From contig NC_074728.1 of assembly GCF_947242115.1 (NCBI RefSeq), positions 17,747,542 to 17,811,541 on the forward strand: DNA of 64,000 nucleotides, read 5' to 3'. The position numbers and the translations under genes were made by a program. Origin of the DNA: Biomphalaria glabrata (taxonomy: Eukaryota; Mollusca; Gastropoda; Planorbidae). Below, in pieces: positions 31,454 through 42,856 of this stretch (position 1 is its first letter; the number at the start of each line of letters is the position of its first letter). Below the pieces are notes generated by a model. It worked only from the letters and a program-made list of their open reading frames with translations. It was not told the DNA's origin and searched no databases.

Positions 31454-32489
31454 AGACTAGACTGGGACTGGCTTTTCATAGTTTTAAATATTTATTATAT
31501 TTTTGGATTGTTGGGGGAGGAGGTTAGCCGAGCGAACTGTAAGGCTAACTACAAACGATTTTTATTTCTTAACTAGCTCAAAATTATCGCTTTTCTTTTC
31601 CACTACAGTAGTCATAAAAATGATTACACGCTTGTGCTCTCTTTTTTTAGTTTTAGACTTTACTGTGCTAGGGCCATGATGAGTGTTTAAAAAGTTGAGA
31701 TAGGCCTGAATAACTGACTTTAATTAGCTTTGTATAACATGCCAAGATGTTTTTAAGCTCTGTCAGGCTCTCTGAAATATGGTCGGATGCATGATGAGCT
31801 ATTTGCACATTTTCTGTGTTGAGATGAAAGATACCATATTTAATACAGTGTTAAGGCATAGCTTATAAATTAAACCTCTTAAGTGGCTGGTTATTTACTT
31901 CTCTATCATTAATTTAATTTAACTGAACTTAAAGAAAAATGTTTTCAACAAGTATGTCAGTACAATGCAGCACCTAGCATGAGTCTTTCAGTGTACATAG
32001 CATGCCTTTACTTAATCTATTATTTATAAAGAAAACATTTGTCACGCCTGTGTTAGCTGTTAGTATGAAGTCCTTTCTGTATTTTGTTGCCTGACAAACC
32101 AATATTGTCTAAATTAGATTTTAATTATGAATAGTATTTAGAGAAAGCAATATGAACATTCGATTCTAATAAAATACCATTTTTAAAGAATGTTTTTCTG
32201 AAGTTTTTTGGTTCTGATTTGTTCACTCAATCAGTTTCAGTCAAGGTTGTTATTTTATTGTGTTCCTGTAAGAATGTCAGGTCTACTGCTTTAAAAGGGA
32301 TGTGTGCCTGAGAGACCAAAACCTCTTGGCTATGGCTTGGCCACTTAACAAGGGGGCTTGAGTTTGGATCCTAAAGATACCCTGTATAAAGTAATTAGGA
32401 AAAGAAAACAAAAAACTTGTGACTTAATTTAGATATTAATATGCACAAAACTGTGGCAATCTTTACTGATCCAGAACAGCAGTATTACA
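31454..32489. other. 3' flank of the CFAP52-like gene (copy A)
   Basis: Likely 3' UTR and flank. A possible poly(A) signal 'aataaa' lies near 32169. The stretch is kept in copy B at 57548-58600 with a few percent of changes. No exon seen. Confidence 0.5.
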
Positions 32490-33870
32490 AAGCTTTATAT
32501 CAACTCACTCTGTCTGGTACAATTTTCGTACATGTCATTTCTCCCACACCCAATCCTGGATTAAGTTGAAATTTTGCACAATTATTTCTTGAAACTGACA
32601 AAACAATGATCAATAAATTAAAATTAACCTATTAATTAATTGTTGATAATGATTTTTGGGGGTGGAGGGTATTGGACAAGGAAAACATATTGTATATGAC
32701 AGATGTGGCAGCATAAGTAGAATTATTCCCCTTTATACTTTATCACTTGGAAGTTTGAAACTAACAAAATAGAGCTATGAAACCTCTTCTGTTTTCATAA
32801 GCACTACGGTAGCTTGAGCTCTCAAGTTTAGATTCATGTCGTACACATTTATTATTTATTTATAATACATTTTAAAAGCTATCATGGTAACCTTCACCCA
32901 GATACCACCTTCTTTCTCTAAACTAATTGATACAATTACACTTAATATAAGCTTTGTTAAAAACAAAAGTATTTTTTTTATTATTCATATTTAGTCAAAC
33001 ATCAATTCTGCTCCAACACAAATACAACCTAAAGCTAGTGATTCACCTGGGCACATCCATTGTCATTGGAGACAGGAGCCATGATATTATTTGTTAAGAT
33101 GTTAACAAAAACAACAGTTTCACCCAAACATGAAACAATTTCCTAAAGACATTTGATCAGAGATTGGATGTGTACAGCTTTTTACCAGACAGAGTGAAAT
33201 GATTTAACCTTTGTAATAAAAATGGATAAAGATCTGTACATAAAATGTATGTTCATAGTTGTTTTTTAGACTAAAGATGAACTTTTTGTTTATATTTACA
33301 ACACCTAGTTGATACATCAGATGACACACGAAGAAGAATTAGTAAGCAGTATTCTCATTTTAATTACTTTTACCAGCAGAGTTTCCTCCCTTCTTGTGCT
33401 TATTTTCTAGAGATGTCTTAAGTGAGTGGAACAATATGTGAAGTGACATAAACAGTTTCCTTCTATACAAGTTCAGAGCTTGACTAACTTAAGCTTTTAT
33501 TTCTTTGATAATTATTAATTGTTCTTACTGACATAGAAGAGAAGAGCCCCTTCAGGAAATAGTATCCGAAAGAGACACGATTAGGAATTTGATGTGAAAA
33601 TTGTTTCCTAAAAAGGGAAAGTTTTGCTTAGAGACAGTGACGTGAGTATTAAAACAAGACAAGGATTTGTAGTGTAGCGAAAGTAAACACAGAAGACTTC
33701 TGGCAGCTTTAGATAATTAACTTAGTGACATTGGAAGGTTTTCTTCATTGTGTATTAAACTTCTTGTTTGACGTGGTTCATCTGCGTAAAGTACCTTTAT
33801 AGTGTTGGCCTTTCACCTGTGTCAATTGGTTTGCTTATTTGAGTGTTACTGCACAAGACGCAGCCTGGAG

Positions 33871-34538
33871 GCACCTAACACATTTGAGACCCAGAGAAAA
33901 GCTACTGCAGATGTCAGGTACAGACTTAGACCCCTGACTGATAACAGTTTTGTTAGATGAGAATAAATTTCAAGGACAATACCAAGTGACTGTGTAGTAA
34001 CTAGAAATAATATACTTTTTCTTCATATTTAGCCTAAGCACCTAACACATTTAAGACCCAGAGAAAAGCTAATGCAGATGTCAGGTACAGACTTAGACCC
34101 CTGACTGATAACAGTTTTGTTAGATGATAATAAATTTCAAGGACAATACCAAGTGACTGTGTAGTAACTAGAAATAATATACTTTTTCTTCATATTTAGC
34201 CTAAGCACCTAACACATTTAAGACCCAGAGAAAAGCTAATGCAGATGTCAGGTACAGACTTAGACCCCTGACTGATAACAGTTTTGTTAGATGATAATAA
34301 ATTTCAAGGACAATACCAAGTGACTGTGTAGTAACTAGAAATAATATACTTTTTCTTCATATTTAGCCTAAGCACCTAACACATTTAAGACCCAGAGAAA
34401 AGCTACTGCAGATGTCAGGTACAGACTTAGACCCCTGACTGATAACAGTTTTGTTAGATGATAATAAATTTCAAGGACAATACCAAGTGACTGTGTAGTA
34501 ACTAGAAATAATATACTTTTTCTTCATATTTAGCCTAA
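33871..34538 (+). repeat. Four 167-bp tandem units with exon-like borders, copy A
   Basis: Units start at 33871, 34038, 34205 and 34372. Each unit junction has a pyrimidine tract and AG ('tttttcttcatatttag') and, about 52 bp later, 'cag|gtacag', a donor-like site. The 52-bp piece between is open in one frame. Unit 1 lacks the acceptor half. The same four units occur at 60008-60675. Confidence 0.85.
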
Positions 34539-34734
34539 GCATATTAAAAAAACAGTACTAGTAATATTTTTATTTACTGAGTAAATTATTAATTTGATAA
34601 CTAAGATTTGAGATCTAAATCTGAATCTAAATTCCTGTTGTTGATACCCATGAAAATGTATTTCAAACCTCAAATTGGCTAAATTCTGTTTATATTTTTT
34701 TTTGTATAAAAAAAAATGTAATGTCAAATTTGCA

Positions 34735-37700
34735 CTGTGACTGTAGTTACTGGAGATTGTTGGCCCGGGGGTGAATCAGACGCCCTCATCAATCACACGA
34801 CAAAAAAAATACTTTAAAAAATGACAGCTAATATCAACAGTAATCCAAATATATCTTCTTTATAAGTGTACGTATTTTCTAATAGGGCCAAAAGTCTCAG
34901 AAAAAATTAACCCAACACCAATACCTCATACTGGGAAAGTAAGTATCCCCCACACTAATTTAGCTGGAAAGATAAAGCAACATGATCCCCAAATTTTCAA
35001 ATCTGATGCTAAAACTTTCAAAGTCCTTCAATGTAACGTCCGAGGACTTATTCCAAAGACACTTGAAATAACTAACCTGCTCCACAAAGAGAGTGTGGAT
35101 GTTGCCTTACTACAAGAATGTCTGATAGGTGAAAAAAGAAGTGTCTCAATACCCGGGTACTCTGTTTTCCGCTGCTCCTGTGGGGATTGCCGAGGCCTGG
35201 TTACATTGGTGGCTAATGCTCTGGTCACCAAGAAAGTGTCCACAGACTTGAGTCAGGGGAGGACAGACACTTTGGTATTAGAAATTTGGAAAAATAATAG
35301 ACGCTTCAAGTGCATCAATGTTTATAATCCACCAAAACAAGAACTGGCTTTAGATGTCAGAGAAACAATAACTGTAGACACTATCATAGCTGGAGATCTA
35401 AATGCCCATTCACCTTCCTGGGGCTATGATGACACTGATCAGTCTGGTAAAAAAGTTCATGACCTGTGCAATTCTACTAACCTTTTTCTTTTGCAAAATA
35501 AACACTCTCTTCCTACTCTTCTGCATGCTAGCAATGGTTCCCTATCACGACCAGATCTTTCTTTGGTCTCTGCTAATTTGGAATCTGTCATACTTTATCA
35601 AGTACTAGGCGATATTGGTAGTGACCACCTTCCATTATTACTGACTGCCACTCTTTCTAAAATGAACACCAAGACCACTAAAGAACCACGAAAGTGATGC
35701 TATAGTAAGGCTAATTGGAAAGGATACGAGACAGCTGTCGACGATGCCCCTTGAAAAAATCCATGTAAATTCTAGCTCTGTCGACCTTATGTACCGTCAG
35801 ATAAAAACAGCTATCCTGGGCATGGCTAAAAAGTTTATTCCTCGAACTTACCCTTGTAAAAAATTCAAAAACTTTTGGACGGCTGAAATCAACAAACTTG
35901 TTATGGCTCGGAGAAGGACATACAAAAAGGTCCAAAAGAACCCAAACAATCCAACACTCAGGCAGAAATACAACAGACTCAGCCTACTAGTCAAAACGTC
36001 TGTTAACAGGGAAAAACGAGAACGTTGGACCAACACCTGTGCAAGGTTAAACCTAAGGGATAGCTCTAAAGCTTGGAGTCTTCTGAGAAATCTCGAAAAT
36101 GCTGGGCGTACGAAAACAGCAACCCCATTATCTTCACCGAGTGGGGTAACCATTTCATCGAAAAAGAAAATTGCCACCTTGTTGAAAAAATATTTTGCTA
36201 AGATCAACAAGGCTGCCAAGAAGTCCCCAATGTCAAAAGCCATTGATAAAGCTCGCAAAGCTGATGAAAAAAAAGACCGAAAGGAACCACAGACCGAAAG
36301 TGCTGAGGGAACGATGAACTCCCCATTCTCGATAGGCGAGCTTAATGCTGCCATAAGGAAATGCCAGCTTAAAAAGGCTCCCGGGCCGGATGGTATCACC
36401 CCCGAAATGCTTAAGCATGTAGGGGGAAAGGAAGGGCCGTGCTCTTGGCATTCGTAAATAGAACCTGGGCAGATGGTCATCTGCCCAGGGCATGGAAACG
36501 TGCCACCATTATTCCTATACCAAAAAAGGTAAAAGATGCTTCCACTGCTGAGGGCTACAGGCCCATCTCACTCACATCTTGAGTGGGAAAGATGGCTGAA
36601 AAAATGGTAATTGAGCGTCTGGTTTGGTACCTTGAGAGTGCCCGTGTTATAGCTCCAGAACAGGCTGGTTTCAGGGCTGGAATGTCCACTATAGACCAAG
36701 TCAACATCTTTGTGCAGAGCGTAGCAGATGGATTCCAAAGGACCGAAAGCACATACGCAGTCATCATTGACTTAAAACAGGCATATGATAAAGTATGGCG
36801 GCCTGGTTTGCTTCATAAGATCAGAGCCGTGGGGTTGCGGGGACGGATATATTACTGGATTAGAGACTTCCTACAAGAGCGTACAATAAGAACAAGGATG
36901 TACGGAGAAGTCTCAGGGGAAATGACCCTCGAGCACGGCCTCCCCCAGTGCTCCGTCCTGTCATGCGCCCTTTTCACGGCCTTCATAAATGACCTACTGG
37001 CTCAGCTAAAATGCCAAAAGCTGCTATATGCTAATGATATTGTCCTTCGGAAATCCGGAAGGAGCGCAACCTCTATACAAAAAGTGCTACAAGAAGACCT
37101 CCATACGCTCTGCTCATACACACAAAAATGGAGGCTAGAAATAAACACCTCCAAGACGGTCTATTCTCTGTTCACGCTCGGGACTGGCATTCTCGGGCAA
37201 CCTTTCCAGCTCTCCCTCAACGGAGTGGCTCTCAGCATGGAAAAGCTACCCAAGTACCTTGGTGTAACTTTAGATCGCAAGCTAAAAATGTGTGAGCACA
37301 TCCAGGATGTTGTAAGAAAAGCCTCAGGGAAACTTTGCATTGTGCGGAAGCTGGCATCCACGAAGTGGGGAGCCCGAGTAGACATGCTCCGATCCCTGTA
37401 TTTAGGAGTAGTCCGATCATAGACTACAGCCTACCTGTGCAAATTTATGGCTCTAGGACTGCTCTTGAACAACTTGATAAAATACAGTCACAAGCATTAA
37501 GATTTGTCTGTGGAACCTTTAGGACAAGCCCAGTAAATGCGGCTGAAATAATGGCTAATATAGGTCTATTAACTCTTAGGAGGGAAAAGTCACTACTGAC
37601 CTGCTATGAGCGGTATAAAAGGCTGGATGAATAACTCACAGCTAGAAAACTAGTGGATGGTTGGAGATGCAGAAGACGTATCCAGATGAAGTCTTTTATG

Positions 37701-38812
37701 CATCATGCCACTAGACTATCTGATGAAGCTGGCCTCTCCACCAACCGACAAAACATTCAACGCTTTCATCCCCTTCCCCCTTGGTGTCGCCCAACAACCC
37801 CAGACATACGCTTGAAATTAGTAGACCCTAATGCCACTAAGCAAAGCCGTTCATCTAACGACCTTCAAATCCTAGCTCTGGAGACCATTAATACCTTCAA
37901 GCACAGTGCTATTTTTGCATACACTGATGGGTCGGCATCAATAGATTCTGGAAGAGCAGGCTATGGAGCCTACATCGACTTTCTTGGCTCTTACACAGTC
38001 AAAATCTTTGGACCATGTGGTAGTGTTTGCAGTTTTGATGCGGAGACCATGGCAGTCTGTGAAGCCTTAAAAGTCATTGACTCTCAATTCGGCGAGGGAC
38101 ATTTGAGGGCAACACAGATTGTTGTGGTCAATGACTCAAAATCTGTACTACAGGCTTTGCAAAGCCCCGGACCATGGCCCCCCAATATCAACACTGTTAT
38201 CATGGCTTCACATAACATCAAACAACGCTATGGCACCCCAGTAATAATGCAGTGGGTACCGAGTCACATAGGTGTGACTGGCAACACAATCGCAGACTCT
38301 TTGGCCCACCAGGGAGGGCAAATTCCACCCACTGATCAGGCTGTAAGCTTTCATCAAGCCCTGGCTATAATACAAAAAACAGAAATGGAAAAGTGGTTTG
38401 AGTGATGGGACAAGTCCCAAAAAGCCCGTGGAGTCTGGGAGCGCATGAGGCGCCCTGACCGCACTTCCCCATGGTGGAGGCTGTCCAGGTCTGAGCAAAC
38501 TATTATATCACAGTGCAGGACAGGCCACTGTTCTATTGGCTTATATTTCTAGCGGCTATGGACAAATTTTTGATTCACGGTGCCCCCGCTGCGGGGAAGA
38601 AGAGGAAACCGTGCCTCATATTCTGTTTGACTGCCCCAGACTTGCTGATCTCCGTCTCGACAGGTCTGGGAAACCCAAAATTCTCGACCTGTATGGCGAC
38701 ATTTGTGCACTACGCAAGACAGCAGGGTTTCTGTCCAGGGCTTTTGCAAGAGAGGATTTGAGCCTCTCAAGCCCTCACTCTAATGGAGTTTGATGATGAT
38801 GATGATGATCCA
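34735..38812 (+). mobile_element. I-group LINE with endonuclease, RT and RNase H, broken
   Basis: The order is apurinic-type endonuclease (about 35018-35670; QCNVRG, ALLQEC, IIAGDLNAHSPSWG, SDHLPLL), reverse transcriptase (about 36360-37400; KKAPGPDGITPEML, APEQAGFRAGMST, DLKQAYDKVW), RNase H (about 37910-38330; AYTDGSA, FDAETMA, NDSKSVLQAL, QWVPSHIGVTGN) and a CCHC-like end (CPRCGEEE...HILFDCP). The 3' end is (TGA)n. Stops and shifts fall near 35697, 36455, 36582, 37420, 37632 and 38403. The RT active box reads YAND instead of YADD and the GLPQGS box reads GLPQCS, so this copy is dead. No ORF1 remains. RNase H places it in the I/Nimb-like group, to which the snail Nimbus element belongs. Confidence 0.88.
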
Positions 38813-39019
38813 ACTTACTGACGAACTAGATCTAAAACACCATCTACCCAATAACATAGAAAAAATTACCAGATTTTCAAAACATTACACCCGGACTAAA
38901 CTACAAACAACCAACCATCAAAACACATTTACTAAATAACACCTTAACAAAAGAATCAAATTCACTGGAGCTCAAAGTAGGCACGCTTGAAAAAATTATA
39001 AGCTATATAAGCTATCAAA

Positions 39020-39900
39020 AAACAGCTATTCATATTTAGACAGACGTATCGGCTTTCAAAGCCACCATCAATGCTGGTCTTGGTGCCTTCCTGGTCTTCC
39101 CTAAAAATAAATACTTTGAGATAAGCGCACCCTGTGGCGATTACTGCTCAAACTTCCAAGCCAAAATTGAGGCAATTGTTATAGCACTACAGACAGTGGA
39201 AAACAAATTATATGAAGGAGTGCAACCACCATTAGATATTGTTGTCATTACAGACTCCCAATCTACTCTGCAAGCACTTAACAGCAGCACCTCAAAAAGC
39301 CCAAGAGAGTTGACAACACTCATTGTGATAATCCACCAGATGATATCAAATTTAAATATCAATATCACACTACAGTGGATCCCTGGACACATTGGCATCA
39401 TGGCAAATGACAAGGCAGATAAGCTATCAAAGGCAGGTTCATCTATGGAACAACCAGATGGACCTGTTAACTACCTGACCCTAAGGTCAATGTTAGTCAA
39501 CAATCAAAAAGAGGAGTGGCTCAACCAATTGGCATCAGGAAACACAGGCAGAGCCATGTACAGAGAAATGACTACGCCTAACAAACTGGACAGTATTAAC
39601 TTCCTCCCCCGCAAAGAACAATCTACAATCTTCCAACTAAGAACAGGACACACACCACTATTAAATTACCACCTGAAAAAAATAAACTCCACACAACTCC
39701 CCCTTTGCAGACACTGCGCCCACCCCTTTGAAACCGTAAACCATATCCTCTTTGAATGCCCCTTCCTAATCAACCTTAGGCAGACCCTTTTTCCACTACA
39801 GTCTAACAAACACCCTGTACGGCAGTGCTGAACAACTGAAGAAAACAGCACACTTTTTTTCCTTGGCACAGTCTGCAAAAGAGTTCACAGCTCAGCAGTA
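39020..39900 (+). mobile_element. Second LINE: RNase H and C-terminal fragment
   Basis: Encodes IVVITDSQSTLQALNSS, LQWIPGHIGIMANDKADKLS and a terminal CRHCAHPFETVNHILFECP zinc-knuckle-like motif. This is a different family from the LINE just upstream. The first RNase H Asp region (TDVSAFKATINAGLGAF) is recognisable just after a stop. Endonuclease and RT are absent, so it is a 5'-truncated copy. Confidence 0.82.
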
Positions 39901-40492
39901 ATAAGGAAGAACCTGCCTATTTATCTGATCACTCGCCTAATTGTTATTGAGTATCATCTCCTGCCTATTTATTCGGCTTTATTTGACAGCCACTCGTCTA
40001 CACACTCAATTACCTATTCGGCTCTACTATTTACATGCCTATTGGCCTACCTGCCTATTTGGCTCTACTACTTGGCGCTATCGGCTCTACTCGCCTACCT
40101 ATTCGACAGCCCACCTGTCAACTTATTAGGTACGACGTCCCTATAGACCACGAGTTTGTGCGAGACGTCATAGCTTCGCCAAACTCTCCGCAACTCACTG
40201 GACTTATCTTGCTCACCACGCTTTCCACGGCAGATCAGCTCTGCCCGCAGTACCCTTGTGCCCACGGTAGCCGGCCACCCCCCCTACTGTGCCCACTACA
40301 GATATCAGAACTTTGGATTGAGACTCCAGCTACAGAACCTCAAGCCAGGACACGGCCAGCTGCGACAAAAACAGGACAACCAGTTAAGTTCAGAAGACAA
40401 AAGTGACAAGAGTGATAATTAAATATAGTATTGATTAGAGAAATATGCAAACACTCCTCCTTTTTATTCTTCTATGTAAATATTTGTAAAAA
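39900..40492 (+). mobile_element. Fragment of the long LTR family
   Basis: Matches, in the opposite orientation, the 45600-46260 part of the solo LTR at 45459-47525. Shared words include 'cctgtcaacttattaggt', 'cagatatcagaactttggat' and 'atgtaaatatttgt'. Only an inner part of the LTR is present here. It is an old remnant; the open frames in it are by-products. Confidence 0.75.
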
Positions 40493-40770
40493 CCTAAGCC
40501 AATGTAACGCTGCATCCCAAAACAAAAATACCTACAGTGTTCGTGTTGTGCTGCCTCGTTTTGGTTGTTCGTATTTTGTTTAATTTTGTTTGGTTGGAGA
40601 AGCTCGTGGGCTAGCGAGAGCGTGGAACGACTATTAGTAGAGGGAATCCTTGTACTGTATTTAGAACTAGTGTTTGAGTTTGTGTTTCTAGAACTAAAGA
40701 AATGTGCAATACTGCCTTCTTAGACCATGTTGTGCAGTGAAGTATAGCGGTCTGATATGTTTTTTTTCTT
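40493..40770. other. Unassigned stretch
   Basis: No coding or repeat match to the rest of the window was recognised. Confidence 0.35.
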
Positions 40771-40779
40771 TTTCACTTT

Positions 40780-42150
40780 CGAAACCAAACACACACATTC
40801 AAATACAAACACACACATTAAAACATAAATCACATTTAAACACAACTATTGGACACGAAGTAAACACACATTTAAAGCAATGACACGAAAACATACATTT
40901 AAACAAAAACACACAAAAACAATTTAAACAAACACACTAACATAAACACTAATACATTTAACACACAAAAACACGCACATTAAACAACTTTACACACAAC
41001 TTCTAACATTTAAAACACGAACATATTAGAAACATAGACACATTAAAAAACAAACAGACACTAAAAAAATAATTCACAAACACATATTCAAAAACAAATA
41101 CAAACAAATTCTAACACAATTATAAACATAAAAACACACAGTCTTGAAAAAAAACCACATTAAAACACAAACATTCAAAACAATTAAAACAATTAAAGAC
41201 ATACACACATACAAACACAAGCACATAAACATTACAAAACACAACTAACCAAAAACATTTAAACAAACACACAATTAAAATCTTTTAAACAAAAAAAAAG
41301 GAATCACACACAAAAACATTCAAATACAACACACACATGCATACACTGCAACGCACAAACCCATACATCTAAACAAACGCATACGAACATTTAAACATCA
41401 AACTAATCAAACGCAGACAAAGAAAAACACATTTAAACAAACTCACATATTTACAATCACACATGTGTGAACATACAAAAAAATATTTAAAACAAAACTT
41501 ACACATAAACAACACACATTGAACACACACAAACACTTACATTTAACAACTTTACACATTATCACAATTAAATCACACACACGTTAGAACAAGGACATAT
41601 TCAAAAACAAATACAGATTTAACACAAACAAAAATTCTGAAAAAAAAACTAAAACAATTAAAACAAAGACACACATTAAAAATAAACTCACAAAAAGCAA
41701 ATAATTTCTAAAATGAAAAAAACATACATTTAAATCAAACACATTCTATCACTAGTATACACATAAAAACACACAGGCTTGAAAAAATACATTTAAAAAC
41801 ATTCAAATACATACACACATACAAACACAAGCACATAAACATTACAATACACAACTAACCAAAAACATTTAACCAAAAACACAATACAATTTTTTTTAAA
41901 CCAAAATAAATAAAAAAAAAAAGTAATCACACACAAAAACATACAAATACAACACACACATACATACATTGCAACGCACAAACGTATACATCTAAACAAA
42001 CTAACATTTAAACATCAAACTAATCAAACGCAGACAATAAAAAAAAACATATAAACTCACACATTTACAATCACACATGTGTGAACAAATAGAAAACAAA
42101 TATTTTAAACAAACGCACACACACATAAACACACTAACACACTCAATACT
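40780..42150. repeat. A/C-rich degenerate tract of ACAC-AAACA-TTTAAAC words
   Basis: About 1.4 kb almost free of G, made of 'acacacattt', 'aaacacacaa' and 'catttaaaca' words. The block around 41205-41480 recurs about 605 bp later (41810-42075), so a longer duplication lies inside it. No coding. Confidence 0.85.
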
Positions 42151-42320
42151 AATATTAGTTTTATTTTAGTGTATGTTTGCAGCGTTTTGTTTTTTATACC
42201 CCACCACCAACTATTCTAACGCCCATGAAATGAATGAATTCATATGAGCGAACGTACAGGAAAACATGTTGGATGAAAGAAAACACTACAACAAAAAATA
42301 ATAATTTTTCATGCAATTTA

Positions 42321-42540
42321 GTGTAATAGCATAAGGGAGTCTAATACACGAGATATAGATGTTTATTTACACGAAGACATCACATATACAAAAGACAACG
42401 TCTGCCTTGACCACAGCTTCTTCATATGGTTCTAGACGTGGACGGAAATCGTTCTCTCTCTCATAATGTAAACATCCTTCTCTAGTCTAGTCACTAATAG
42501 TGCACTATCTTGAATGGCGGTATACATGGCAAGGTTATAA
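42321..42540 (-). mobile_element. Older LTR of the SAP-gag family, reverse strand
   Basis: Diverged reverse copy of the 229-bp LTR at 42861. Shared words include 'agatgtttatttacacga', 'ggaaatcgtt' and 'tgcactatct'. Its outer end is separated by the MITE at 42541-42849. An ancient, broken remnant, much older than the neighbouring element. Confidence 0.75.
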
Positions 42541-42855
42541 CCATAGACATAAATAAATATAGACTGGCCAAAGGAAGTAACTTCATGTAACTTGAAAACA
42601 TGTATATCTATTGTATTCGGATTTCCGAATTATGAAAAAATTGCATGATCTTCATTCTTAGAGATTAAACAAAACTACACCGCCTCCTTATTTAAAATAT
42701 ATATAGGTGTGTGGCTGAAATAGATATGAATACCTAACTTTTATACTGCTCATAAATGCTGTATAATAAAGTACACAAAATTGCAAGTCACAAATTTTCG
42801 TTTCACAAAACTCTTTAATAGGCCAGTCTATATTTATTTATGTCTATGGTTATAA
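42535..42855. mobile_element. 309-bp MITE with 29-bp inverted repeats
   Basis: The ends 'ccatagacataaataaatat' (left) and its reverse complement (right) pair without a mismatch over 29 bp. It is flanked by 'ttataa' at 42535-42540 and 42850-42855; because that word is itself palindromic, the true duplication could be just TA. No coding. It has inserted into the end of the older LTR. The perfect arms suggest a fairly recent insertion. Confidence 0.82.
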
Positions 42856-42856
42856 C

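Noticed and set aside
40780-42150. A/C-rich tract as a telomere- or centromere-type satellite
   Set aside because: No fixed unit is present and the wording does not match the TTAGGG telomere repeat; called low-complexity DNA.
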